A stretch of DNA of 64,000 nt from assembly GCA_029891345.1 (NCBI GenBank), contig CM056998.1, positions 174,106,239 to 174,170,238 of the forward strand, read 5' to 3'. Below the pieces are notes generated by a model that ran no database searches, was not told the origin of the DNA, and saw only the letters and a list, made by a program, of their open reading frames with translations. The position numbers and the translations under genes were made by a program. Below, piece after piece: positions 44,050-54,935 of this stretch; the stretch's first letter is position 1; every line of letters starts with the position of its first letter. The stretch comes from Dryococelus australis. Lineage: Eukaryota; Arthropoda; Insecta; Phasmatodea; Phasmatidae.

Positions 44050-44600
44050 GGTGAGAAAAATGCGGGGAAGGCGAAGCGAAATTGGTGGAAAACAGGGGCT
44101 GGCTTGTTTTACTGGTGCCGACGGCGATTGGAAGAAGGTACCAAATGCAGCTTTAAAATGTCGGCGAGACAGGGCAGTTTCGTGGGCGATTCAAACTTGT
44201 CTCTGGGCAATATAGTCGAGTTGTGTTTACTCTGGTGCCTGATCAAATACCCTCGACAGCAGACTATAGTGAACGAACTTTTGTTCTCGGGAAAGATGAT
44301 CGTCGCCTGGTCGAGTTTCTGCCGCCAAGTGTGCATACACTGGGTATTGATGTACAGGAAACGCATCGGCGAGCTGGGCAAAGTGGTCAAGATCGACGAG
44401 TCGAAGCTGGGCAAGAACCGCAAATGTCGCAAAGTTCACGGCTAGTGGACTTTCGGGGAAGTGCAGCGAGACGATCCGACGAAATTCTTCCTCATGCTAG
44501 TAGGAAAGAGGAACGTGGCAACCCTGACCAAAATTATTCGCGAATGGATCGCTCCAGGCATGATGATAATTTCATACTGCTGGCGCGGTGACAGCAACTA
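44050..44600 (+). pseudogene. Merlin-like (ISXO2) transposase relic
   Basis: Transposase of the IS1595/Merlin type. Readable blocks: FYWCRRRLEEGTKCSFKMSA then RQGSFVGDSNLSLGNIVELC (44104-44225), then a GELGKVVKIDESKLGKNRKC block with the first catalytic Asp (near 44365-44430). After a stop at 44443 the frame continues WTFGEVQRDDPTKFFLMLVG and IREWIAPGMMIISYCWRG. The order CR...GT...SxRxxSF..S, VEIDES-like and ISDCW-like is that of the ISXO2-like DDE domain. The second catalytic Asp position reads ISYCW, so it appears lost. Terminal repeats were not found. Confidence 0.75.
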
Positions 44601-47264
44601 AGGCCTTCTCTTTTCAAATCATGTTACTTTAAAACAAAACATGCTATTTTCAGCAAGACAGCAAGTGAAATCACCTTCGGGTACCTGTTTGCAACTATTA
44701 GCCATAAGGTTACGTGAACTTTTCTTAATTTTGTAGGTTACATGTTTTATCATCCCAAAAAAAAATCACAATCATGTTAATTAATTGCCAATGTTAAGAA
44801 AAATTTAGTTCAACCAGTCTATGAACAGTGCTTGTTAATGAGAGCTGTAAGCTCGGAGCAGAAATGCTGTGATGAAATTATCCCAGGAGGGATGTTGGCC
44901 ACGATCTACTGCATCATAGAACGAAACTTCAACACGTTCACCCCTACAAGGTATATCATGGAAAAAATATAATGTGGCTCAGCACACACAAAAAAAAATA
45001 ACACGAACGGCAAAAAAAAAAACACCAATAGTTCAACTTACCCTTATCGGCTGGTGAAATTACCAATTACATGTAAAGAAGAAAGAACACAAGTAGATAA
45101 ATATTCGTAGGACAACTACATTATGTATTGTTAAGTTCAACAAGGAGGAAATAACCTCGCGAGCAGGAATATATATTAAAACGATCGTGATCAGAACTCC
45201 AGCCTGGTGTGACTAATCGATATGTAAAACAATATTTAGAAAGATGTACAAAACAGAGATAACTAACAAATATTTAATTAGGTCACTTTAAATTATATTT
45301 GCATCTTGCAAATACTAAATACTTGTTAAATTATTAAGTAGAATTTAGTTTTCGGTACAACATAGACATATATCTAATAGTTAAATTATTTTTATTTCCT
45401 TGAAATAATTTGCCTCTTCGAGTTAACAAGACCAGGGCAACAGTAAAATAATTAAAACGATTATGAATGTCTTACATTTTCAATAGTATAAACAAATCAA
45501 ATATATATAACTGGAGCACTTTTTAACTAAACCAGTCATTTTTTGGTGAAGTAGTAATTAATGAAGAACTTATTAAAATAATAGTAACCAAAAAAATCGA
45601 AACTGTGCCAATACAACTGGCACAGTACCATGTCCAACGCCTATTCTCAGCCCCTTCGCCGCCTCTTTATTTCAACGAGTGCAGTGCAGTGTACTTATAA
45701 TGTTGTGTAGCTTCATACATGGCCTTTTTTAATACAGTATGTTGACATCATATGTCACATGTGCGCTGCAGCGACCACGTGGGTGTGTTTGTTTACTGTC
45801 GTGTTCATGTTGTATTTTCAGTGTAATGTATATTTTCTTTTAAATGGCGATTACTGTTAAATAGGTTTTAAGTGTTTTTATTTTATTATACCACAAAGTA
45901 ATTGTTGTGTACAAATATTACACAAATAATATTAGGCAATGAGAGGGCAAATATGTTTACGTTTGATAGTTGTGCTTGCATATGTAATTATGTGATAATG
46001 TATTTGTTTATGTTCCGTTTCATACACTAGAGTGTAGCGTGCAACCAGTATTTTGCTATTATAGTAAATAAGACTTTAATGTGTATTTTATAGTGAAGTG
46101 ACATTCTAAGAATATTAAGAGTGAAAATGAACATAACCTCAATGGCCAATCAGACCAGGACACAGTAGCCAACATGACGGCATGACAACAGATGTATTCA
46201 TTCACACCAAAACCACATGTTAAGTTTATGCCAAATTACATTTTTAAGGGTTTCATAAAGAACTGACATAGTGTAAATAAAGAGACGTGGACCAATTAAA
46301 CACACAAGTAAAAATGGGACATATAGTGTAACATAAGAGCCACACACACTCAACAGAAACCCGTATGTTTTAGTTTAATGATTACAGGCTGTAGGACAGC
46401 CAGGACATAAAGTCACATGGTCAGAAAATTGTATGTTTTTAATGTAAGGTATTTTATTTTATTCTTTGCCACATGTTTATGTAATTCAGATTTACTAGCA
46501 AAATTTTAATGGCATCATTCATATCATGTAACATTTAATAACATTATTATTTTTCTTTCATCGGGTAACGCAGGAATCGCTACGCTTGGCGCTGGCCCTT
46601 CTGCGCGGTAAACTTTGGAGTCTACAGGTACTCACGTGGTACAGGCGTCCATTGCACCATCCGTGCCTTCATTGTTTTGTTTACCAATCACGTAGCATAA
46701 ATAATATATTTTTTTCAATCTGGAATCGTAAGTCTTTTGCATCAACCCAGGGGGGAGCTCTGCACCACACTCCGAGCCATTTTTGCACGGCCAGACCATA
46801 ATTTCCACGTAATTTGTCATGTAAGTTTTGTGTCTTTTTAAGCAGTGTTCACAATCTCCCGCGTAACAGAGAACTTGTAATTATGTGCCACCTACGAATG
46901 TCAACGGTATAAAATGTATGGTTGAATGGTATTTTCAGTCATTTATTTCTGGGGATGCCTATTGCCCCACATAATAAGTATTTTTATCATGAATGTAACA
47001 AAGACTTGGGATAGCCAGAAAAATCCCTTGGGTGTGATTGGCATCTTAGGGGAGGCCAACAGCCCCTACCAGTCCAGGCCTTATGGGAATTTATTGATAC
47101 CAAGTCTACAACAGTACATGGAGTTATCCTCTACAGGCATTGGGTGTAAGCCATGCTGATAGTCAGCCACACAACCCCATCTGCAGTCTCATGCTCACCA
47201 CTCCATGAGCTGGCGCCTATCCGAGCTAATCTTAACTTGATCATTCCAAAGCACATTACACTAC
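44601..47264. other. No gene recognised
   Basis: About 2.7 kb of AT-rich sequence. A C/G-richer patch at 46570-46830 ends near GTAAGT-like sites and could include exon-like sequence, but there is no domain to support it. The part around 45.7-46.4 kb has the T/G-rich style of the lineage LTRs without a convincing alignment. Confidence 0.4.
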
Positions 47265-47606
47265 CACCCCTCCCTTCCTCCATCATTGATCCAGGCACTA
47301 TTAAGACGTCAAAATTTTAAGTACTTTGGTAAAAAAAAAAATTTTGGACTGTTTTGATGGCAAAAAGTATTTCATCTCATATGAAAAGTTAAGCCAGTAG
47401 CAGCCTCAGAAAACACCCTTTCTCCATTCTACCCACCTCAATTTGTTGTTGAAATCACTCTAATTTAATCATTTGCACAATTTGCCACTGACAACAACAA
47501 ACCTAAACATACTTTTTGGCAATTACTAAATGATAGCCACATTGCTAATTAGCTACATGTGTTGACTGAGCATGCACAACGAGAGCAATTGACTTGTGCC
47601 GAGGTA

Positions 47607-47853
47607 TTTGCCTGGGCGCAGGATTCTCTCCAGTTTGTGCCGATATGCAACTTTCTGCAACTCCATTTTTTTCATATTTATTTGTGTATTTATCGGCCCC
47701 CTGAGGGGGCCGATTAAATACACATTTCTAAGGATGCAATGCAATATATGCACTTGTGTTGCACCAAAATGGAATTAAATATAAAAAACAGAGGGGCAAA
47801 AAGTTGTCTACCACTGCAAAAAGCTGATAAATCTGCACCCAGGCAAATACGTA
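47607..47853. repeat. Nested palindrome inside the foldback
   Basis: The outer arms GTATTTGCCTGGG (47607) and CCCAGGCAAATAC (ending about 47851) are inverted. The centre at 47685-47722 is a near-perfect palindrome with GGCCCCCTGAGGGGGCC. Intermediate parts pair only loosely. Confidence 0.75.
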
Positions 47854-47863
47854 GGCAGAAGTA

Positions 47864-49062
47864 CACTATCGACCAAAAGATTGGGCACTTGTCCACAATG
47901 TTTGGTCGGTGGTTGTCACCCCGTAGGAATCTCTTAGGGCCACCTCTTACTACTATAAGAGCAGCCACCCTGTTTGGAATGATCTCTACGTGTGTTTGCA
48001 GGACATCGACAGGGATTCGTCGCCATTACTTTTACAACCATTCCATGAGTTGAGCAATGGATTTTGGCAGTGCCGTACGAGTCCTCGCCTGGCAATTCAA
48101 TTCGGCCCACATATGTTATATAGGGTTGAGGTTGGGGCTCTGGGTGGGCCAGTCCAATCGGCAAACATTGTTGTCGGCGTACCACTGCATAGTAGCCCTT
48201 GAAACATGGCACCTGGCATTGTCATCCTGGAAGTAACACGGGTCCTTCTATAAAAATGCCACAGTGTTGGGAACATTTCACTATCCAGAATGTTACAATA
48301 GGCTTTGTGTTCATGCTACCACAGACAAACACCAACGGTCCTATGCCGAAGGCTGTGAAACAGCCCCAAACCATCACTCCACCACCACCGAATTTCCTAG
48401 TTGGCACTATACACTCCAGTAGAAGCCGTTCCCCAGGTTACGCCACACCCCAGCTCGTCCATCAGACCATAATAATGTAAACCTAAACTCATCACTCCAC
48501 AGAACCGATTTCCACTGCTCCAATGTCCAGTTGCGAAAGTCGAAACACCACCTGAGATGCAGAGCTTTATTGCTTGTCGTGATAGGTATTATGTGCAGCT
48601 GCTCTTCCAAAATATCCAAGTCGGTGAGCCTCTGTACACAATGGTCCAATGGAAACCGATACTTCGGTTGCTGCATGAAACTCCCATCGGATGATAGCAA
48701 TGGGTCGTGCCCAATTTTAGACAATTTCATGTTTAAGGGTTCTGCGATTTCTGTCGGTCAAGATTGGAGGTCACCAGTACATGCAGCATTGGCACAATGT
48801 CCATCGACCTTCTATTTATGCAGGACGAATGCGACCGTTGATTTGGGCCTGTTTACCTTCCGTGAAATCGCCCAGCTAGACAGCCCACTGAGATGGTAGC
48901 CCACAATCATGCTCTTATCAATGTCCGATAGCTCGGTACCTTATACCATCTCCTTGTCAACTGGTTCTACACCGGCCTGCAGCATATGGCGGCCACACAA
49001 GTCAACTGACTCACTGAATTACCTATCTTCACTGGTGTCCAATTACTTTTTGACTGATAGTG
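47864..49062 (-). mobile_element. Tc1-like transposon with TIRs
   Basis: A 1.2 kb element bounded by inverted ends (CACTATCGACCAAAAG at left; the right end inverted reads CACTATCAGTCAAAAAG). TA lies on both sides (47862-47863 and 49063-49064), the Tc1/mariner target duplication. The transposase gene fills the minus strand. Length and structure are those of a near complete but mutated copy. Confidence 0.85.
47930..48960 (-). pseudogene. Tc1-like transposase
   Basis: Minus strand, right to left. A DNA-binding region around 48900-48700 is degraded. The catalytic domain has WTLEQWKSVLWSDEFRFTLL (first Asp, near 48535-48480), GGGGVMVWGCFTAFGIGPL near 48390-48335, YFQDDNARCHVSRATMQWY (second Asp, near 48232-48176), and DWPTQSPNLNPI near 48155-48120. 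The codon after NLNPI, where the third acidic residue (Glu) is expected, is a TAA stop. Two or more frame changes also break it. Active relatives excise and insert at TA. Confidence 0.85.
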
Positions 49063-49385
49063 TACAATCGCTCTCACTGTGCATGCACAGTCAGGACAAG
49101 TGGTTAAGGAGCGACATGGCTATCATTTAGTAATTGTCAAAAATACATTTAGGTTAAATGTTGTCTGTGGCAAATTTTGTAAACTCCTAAATTAGAGTGA
49201 TTTTAACAACAAATTGAAGTGGGTATAATTGAGAAAGTATGTTTTCTGAGGGTGCTACTGCCTTAACTTTTCTCAAAAGATAAAACACTTTTATTTCCAA
49301 CAAAACAGTCCCAAAAATAATTTTTAATTGACGTGCTTAAAATTCTCTGGTTCATATTTTGGAAGGGGGAGTGTTATGCAACATA

Positions 49386-49755
49386 TAAGAGACTTGTTTC
49401 ATTAACGGTTGAAGGGTGTGGCCACGATTGGTGATAAAAATGCTTATGGCATGACATGCAACATGAATATGGCCAGAAGTTTACGAATGTAATATAAACT
49501 ACAAACACTTTACATAGACCTCAATATTCAACTTGAGCAATGCACCGGTTGCATTCACGGAGAAAATATCAGCCACATAGAAATTTGTGATGGACTTCAA
49601 AAACACAGGAAAGAAAAGCATGTTTTCATAACAAACAAAAAGAAAGGGAAACACAATATTAGGTCGGTTACACTTCCTACCCAGTCACAAATCGTATTAA
49701 TGATCATAATATACAATACCAGGTCTCTTCTTTAATGTAAATAACATCAAACACA
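49386..49755. other. No gene recognised
   Basis: A/C-rich spacer before the solo LTR. No polypurine tract precedes the LTR, consistent with a solo copy. Confidence 0.45.
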
Positions 49756-50655
49756 TGACATGTGCAACACTACCTTAACCTTAGCCTGTTCACCTCGTCC
49801 GCCACATACACCACCCAATGCACCGAGAAGCAGCTACAGTGCACAAATACATCAAGCATGTAGTTCCTTATCGCCTCGACCACATTAATCATGTGTTTTA
49901 ATGTGCATTGTAAAGTAAAGTGTAATATTTTTGTTGTAGTGTTTTCATATGTTTGCTATGTGTAAAGTAGAGTCAGTGTTTTAAGGGTTATTTAAATATG
50001 TTTGTTTACATCCAAGTGCCAAACGCTGTGTACACCTAACCTGTGAATTGAGGTTATGAATTAATGTTGACACACCAGTGTGCACTGTCCTACGTGACAT
50101 ATATTTTCCCAAGGGTATAGTTATGTAGAAGTGCTATATTTATTTATTTTGTCTTGCATATTAAATCAGTGCATAACCTGTTCCAAATTATAGTACACAA
50201 TGCACGATACTAACGAGCTGTCACTTGACATGCACATGTACTGTAAGTTAGTGGAAACACCACCGCCATATGATATTCAGTGTCCAGTGTACTTGATTAA
50301 ATTTTTAAGAGGATTTTTGTTATTACTGAAATGAGAGGTATTGTACATGCTATACGCAAAAGACGTTTCACGTCTTTTTTTAATCCTGCATATCACTACG
50401 CTATGATGCATATTTTATTTTAATTTCTAGTAATTTTATTCCATATGTAATTCGCACACAGGCCTTTAAATTGTAAGTTGTGATATAAGATAATATTAAG
50501 CCAGTAATTAGACAGTGCTCAGAACAGTTCAAAGAGCACATCAGGAGGTTAGGATACCTCGTACATAAGAGTGCCAACTTAAGACTTGAGCACGTGCAAG
50601 GTTAACCCTACTTTCTTCATTTTTATATTGGAAAATTGTTTCAAAAGTTTTCAGT
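49756..50655 (+). repeat. Solo LTR related to element B
   Basis: Starts TGACATGTGCAACACTACC and follows the element B LTR in order: CTCACC-like block, TTTGTTTACAT, AGTTAGTGGAAA (B: AGTCAGTGGAAA), ATATTCAGTGTCCAGTG, then AGACAGT...GAGGTTAGG...CATAAGAG (B: AGACAGT...GAGGTTAGG...CATAAGCAG). The second half of the B LTR is not found, so it is truncated or divergent. No gypsy coding sequence adjoins it. Confidence 0.65.
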
Positions 50656-51090
50656 GCTAACAACGTAATCTACGATATCAAATTCGGACACTGCCTGAGG
50701 TTATGGTGAACACCTAACTTTTGAAAGTTTGTATAAATCGCATGTTTATGCTTAACCAACATTAAAATACAAATACACCTGTATATCAAGAATTTGGCGA
50801 GTTTTCATTCTGAAAAGCATCTACACTGGTATCCTACATTTTTATTTACCTACTATACAAAAGTTTCGTGATTAAGTAAAGCATAATAATATAATACCCA
50901 AAATACCTTATTTTACATCACGAGTATGTATTGCTCATTACGCGACACATCAAATCATAATGCCTGCCTTGGCGATATATTACGTGATTACTTTTAGTAC
51001 TGAACTTTTGGAATGTGTTCGATAAATTCGAAAAGCACACTAGATATTTCGGAATGCGTATGACAATTTCGAAAAACATACCATAACATT
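50655..51090 (+). repeat. Direct repeat, left copy
   Basis: About 430 bases repeated at 52120-52545 in the same orientation, visibly similar throughout (for example AAATTCGGAC...CTGAGGTTATG, AAGTTTCGTGATTAA, TGATTACTTTTAGTACTGAAC). It immediately precedes a LINE endonuclease fragment. Confidence 0.8.
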
Positions 51091-51095
51091 TGCCA

Positions 51096-52115
51096 TTTAC
51101 AGAGCCAATCTAGAAATTATTCTCTGTGGAGACTTTACCATTGATTATTTAAAAGAAAGCAACCAAAGAACTGAACTCGATAGTCTACTCAGTACCTTCA
51201 ATCTTAAATCTGTAGTAAACTTTACTACCAGAATAGAAGGAACCAGTCATACAGCAATTGATAACAATTTCATTGATAGTAACGCAGTTGCGGAGTGCCA
51301 CTGTCTCCCAATAATAAATGGCTGATCAGATCATGATGCACAAATACTAGTTATGCCTTCCATAAAAGTGCCCTCCAAAAGCATTTTTTATAAGAACATG
51401 CGAGATTTTTCGCTGGAGAACTTCTTACAATTAAAAAATAAGCTCGGCAGGGTGCAATGGTCAACATGGTATACTTGTACCAAAGCAAATGAAAAATTTA
51501 ACTCTTTTCTTAACCAAGTTCTCCATTGTTTTGAAAAATGTTTCCCATCTCGCCTGATCCACAGTAATACAAATCAAGTGAAAAATTTATGACACGCCAA
51601 TGGAATAAAAATTTCCTGCGAAAACAAAAGAAAACCATACAAGGCTACCAGAAATACCAGCAACCCTGACACAATGAATCAGAAAAGGAAATACTGCAAA
51701 ATTCTGAGTAAGGTCATAAAATCTGCAAAAAAGGATTTTTCTGTAACATCATTACGAATTCTCAAAACAAAATATAAACTACATGGAATATTGTAAAAAA
51801 CACAACTGGCAAAACAACAGAACAATGTTCAGTTGTAAACCTAAAAGTAACTGACTGCATATCCTCAGACCCTGAATTAGTCACAGATAGTTTTAATTCA
51901 TTCTACTTAAATGCCATAGAAACCATGATTAAAAAAAAACATTAAACAAGATATAAACCATATTCCTACACTACAGGGTACATAATACCCTGCTATATCT
52001 TTTACAAACACAGCTCCAAAAGAAGTGGAGAAAACAATCAATCTTTGCAAACAAAATTTTGTACAGCTATGTATAGAAAAAAGATGCAATAAAACAAAAC
52101 AAAAACAAAAACATA
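51096..52115 (+). pseudogene. LINE endonuclease and RT-start fragment
   Basis: Jockey-type LINE ORF2 fragment. The apurinic-endonuclease-like domain shows EIILCGDFTIDYLKESNQRT near 51114-51170, then NFTTRIEGTSHTAIDNNFID near 51219-51280 and SDHDAQILV near 51325-51350. The order is the usual GDFN, then T...S.IDxIF, then SDH. A linker to RT follows with SFNSFYLNAIETMIKKKH near 51890-51945, and RT-start sequence ends at about 52115. Both ends are truncated, exactly where the flanking direct repeats begin. Confidence 0.75.
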
Positions 52116-52119
52116 CAAA

Positions 52120-52545
52120 ATACCAAATTCGGACTCGGTCTGAGGTTATGATGTTCTCCAACTTTTGAAAGTTTATATAAGTCACGAACATAATACATTC
52201 GCAACCTGTTAATGCCTAATCAACATTAAAATACAAATTCGCATATATGTCAAGAATTTTGAGAGTTTTTATTCTGAAAACCATCTAAACTTATATCCTA
52301 CATTTACTTACAGTACAAAAGTTTCGTGATTAATTAAAGCATAATAATATGCTACCCAAAGTACCATATTTTATGTCACGAGTACATATTGCTCGTTACG
52401 CGATACATCAAATCGTAATGCCAGTCTTGGCGATACATTTACATGATTACTTTTAGTACTGAACCTTTAACATGTGTACAATAAATTTGAAAAGCACACC
52501 ATATCTTTTGGGATGTGTATGACAATTTCTAAAAAGTACCATAAT
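52120..52545 (+). repeat. Direct repeat, right copy
   Basis: Counterpart of 50655-51090, separated from it by the LINE fragment. Confidence 0.8.
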
Positions 52546-52852
52546 GTTCGGAATATGTACGATAGCACTAAATGTATGCCATAATTTAATCTACGTCCTT
52601 TGAGCGTTCCAATGCACACGTAATATATTAACAGCAACTTTTAAATTCGTACCATAATTATCTCAACTGGCAGCTAGCATTCTAAAGCTTTCTGCAAGCA
52701 TTCTAAAAAGCCTTTGTGGGTACACTGGTACAATAAAAACAGACTGAGAGTTACGAGCGAGCGCCGATAGACACGAGAAGCCCCTGTCAATGCCAATGGA
52801 AAGTTGTAGAGTTTGGTACTTCCAGCTGCTAGGTATCACTGCAAACAGATTC
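52546..52852. other. No gene recognised
   Basis: Short AT-rich spacer, G/A-richer towards 52800. No coding motif. Confidence 0.45.
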
Positions 52853-53905
52853 TATCTACATATATACATACACTCGCAATTAGGCTACCGACCGGTGGCG
52901 AGCTCTCTCACATCTACTTCACCCAACCAACTCCTTTTCTACTCCCTTCCCGAATTTACCAACCACTCTTACAGATACCAATTCCTCCCTCAACACATTC
53001 CACTCCCTCACAGACTTCACAAGCATGAACTGCCTACCCCGCTCCGTTCTCCTCCATACCCTCTGAAGCTTCTCACTGTTGTTTCCTTTTCCTCGAAACA
53101 TTCCCTTACTTTGCTTGCAGTGTAGCCCTCTCCATCCTCCCTCTTCATTCACCACTCTGTACATCCTGACTAACCGTTCAACTTTCCTCCTGTCCTTCAA
53201 TGAGCTCCACCCCATTTCTTTCATCATCACTGATGGTCTGTAGTTACCTTCTTCCTCATCATCCTGCCCTTGCCTTCTCCACCTACCCTTCACCCATCTT
53301 GCTGCCTTTCTCTGCACCTTTTCCAGTTCTCGCACCTTAACCTCCACATACGGGTCCCATACTGCTGCAACATATTCTAAAATTGGCCGTACCATTGTGC
53401 CATACGCCTTCTCCTTCACCTCACAGCTGACTCCATTCAGTACCATTCCCAGCATACCCAGAGTCCTTTTTCCCTTTGTAACCACCCTCTCTACCTGTTT
53501 TTTCCGCCTGAGGCCTCCCTGCAGTACAAACCCTAGATACTTATATTCTGCTGCTTCTTCTATCTCTTGTCCCTCCCATCTGTACATGTCCCTGCTTATC
53601 ATCTTCTTCCTTGTGAAACTCACTACCTTAGTTTTTCTTACATTTATCTTCATTTTATTTTTTCTGGTCCACAACCATATCTTATCAATGTCCGCCTGCT
53701 AATTTCCGCCCCCTCTCCCACCTCATCATATACAACACAATTGTCTGCAAACAATCTGATTTTTTCCCTAATCCCCAAACCCATGTCATTTACCATTATG
53801 GTAAATAACAAAGGACCCAGCACACTTCCCTGTGGTACCCCGGACATAACCTCCTCTTCCTCCGATATTGCCTCCCCCACTTTCACCCTCTGCCTTCGCA
53901 GTCAA
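52853..53905 (-). pseudogene. CR1/jockey-type LINE RT, 5' truncated
   Basis: Minus strand. Upstream part (53886 to 53650): SGVPQGSVLGPLLFTIMVND, then LFADNCVVYDEVGEG, where the catalytic F-A-D-D reads FADN. After a frameshift near 53680 comes a 251-codon stretch: KMKINVRKTKVVSFTRKK, EYKYLGFVLQGG, MVRPILEYVAAVWDPY, LEKVQRKAARWVKGRW, WSSLKDRRKVERLVRMYRVV, then the C-terminus at 52919. The 3' end is followed by TATA/TGTA-type sequence near 52850. The 5' side is cut by the foldback at 53908. A related tail lies at 59717-60080. Confidence 0.85.
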
Positions 53906-53907
53906 AT

Positions 53908-54252
53908 GGGGTTTGTCACCCATTCAAATAGTGAAAAAAGGGTCTTCATGCATCGGTACGTAAATTATGATCGTGGCCTATGCATTACTATTGCAAGACA
54001 AAAAATTTCCTCTTTGTGAGAAAACCTCAGATGAATAGATTGCGAGAAAACAGACCTCCAAGATATTAAATACCTCATAAGCTTTGCGTGGTATTTAATA
54101 TCTTGGAGGTCTGTTTACTCGCAAACAGATCGTTGGAGGTTTTCTTATCAAGATGATTTGTTTTCAAGTCTTGCAATGGTAATTCATAGGCTGTGATCAT
54201 AATTTACGAAACAATGTACGACTACCATTTTTTCACTGAGGTGGCAACCCCC
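53908..54252. mobile_element. Foldback MITE
   Basis: The whole 345 bases folds on itself. Termini GGGGTTTGTCACC (53908) and GGTGGCAACCCC (ending 54252) are imperfect inverted repeats. AGTGAAAAAA and TTTTTTCACT come next. The centre has a perfect 27-bp stem (54048-54074 with 54090-54116) around a 15-base loop. No coding capacity. Confidence 0.85.
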
Positions 54253-54657
54253 CAATATACTATGTAGGGTATGTGGTAGGTCAACATGGGTACTTGCATG
54301 TTACAGTGACTGAATTGTTTGGCAAGCGTACAGAAATTCATCCCTTAATATCACAGGTTTCAGTGAAATTAAATAAAGTTCATAATTGCAACTCCATCTT
54401 CACAAGGGTTTCCTGCCCTTAGGAGTGGTTTCCCGGCGTTCGTTGTCAGACATTTTCTAATTGAAATATTGCAAGGAATGTCCTTTGCCATTTGTTGCAG
54501 AGCTGATGATTCAACCTGCTTATAATGCTTGTTTGTTTTGTATTTTTGTATGTTCCAATGTAAAGGTGTTTGCTTGCTATGCATACATGAATTGTGTATG
54601 TTTTATAGCTTACTAAATATGAACAGTGGGTAATAAGTGTTATAATTTTATTGCAGG
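54253..54657. other. Possible intron, no gene
   Basis: AT-rich sequence ending in a pyrimidine-rich TTTTATTGCAG at 54647-54657, a plausible splice acceptor for the THAP exon that follows. Confidence 0.4.
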
Positions 54658-54900
54658 TGCACTGCCTGGGTGCAGCATGTGGACCCTCGCCTGTCTGCGA
54701 AACCACTGCCACTTCTCCACAATCTATGTGTGTGCGCGGCACACTTCACAGAGGATCAGTTTATGAACACTCATAATGACAGGCTGATTCACTGTGCTGT
54801 ACCATCACTCCACCTTCCACCTCATTTCCCAGCTAACTTAGATTTGAATGTTTCAAGTGTACCCAATGTATCTGTTGCTGAAGGAAACCAAGAAAACTAA
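54658..54900 (+). pseudogene. THAP-domain exon
   Basis: The open stretch contains LLHNLCVCAAHFTEDQFMNT, then NDRLIHCAVPSLHLPP. This is the second half of a THAP zinc finger (the C-x-x-H, the F-x(n)-L-x-x-x-AVP signature and proline tail). The first C-x-C pair is missing and is presumably on an upstream exon. The exon begins after a TTTTATTGCAG acceptor. THAP domains bind DNA and occur in P-element transposases and domesticated host proteins. The frame ends at 54900. Confidence 0.7.
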
Positions 54901-54935
54901 CCAAGATTTTTCATCTGCTGCTTTTTTTTTTCAGG

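Larger units (their letters stand above)
47265..49385. mobile_element. Large foldback element
   Basis: Two inverted arms of roughly 320 bases: 47265-47592 and 49066-49385 (inverted). Shared segments include the TTTGGACTGTTTTG block, AATTTGTTGTT near 47440 and ACTAAATGATAGCCA near 47525. Between them sit a smaller nested foldback and a Tc1 element. No transposase of its own was found, so it looks like a non-autonomous element with long terminal inverted repeats. Confidence 0.75.

Noticed and set aside
44109..44439. Minus-strand ORFs of 107 and 70 codons
   Set aside because: Shadows of the Merlin-like transposase on the plus strand.
46550..46830. Host exon
   Set aside because: Only higher GC and splice-like sites support it, with no protein motif.
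53397..54019. Long plus-strand ORFs opposite the LINE
   Set aside because: They are antisense shadows of the LINE RT frame and the foldback; composition mirrors the real coding strand.
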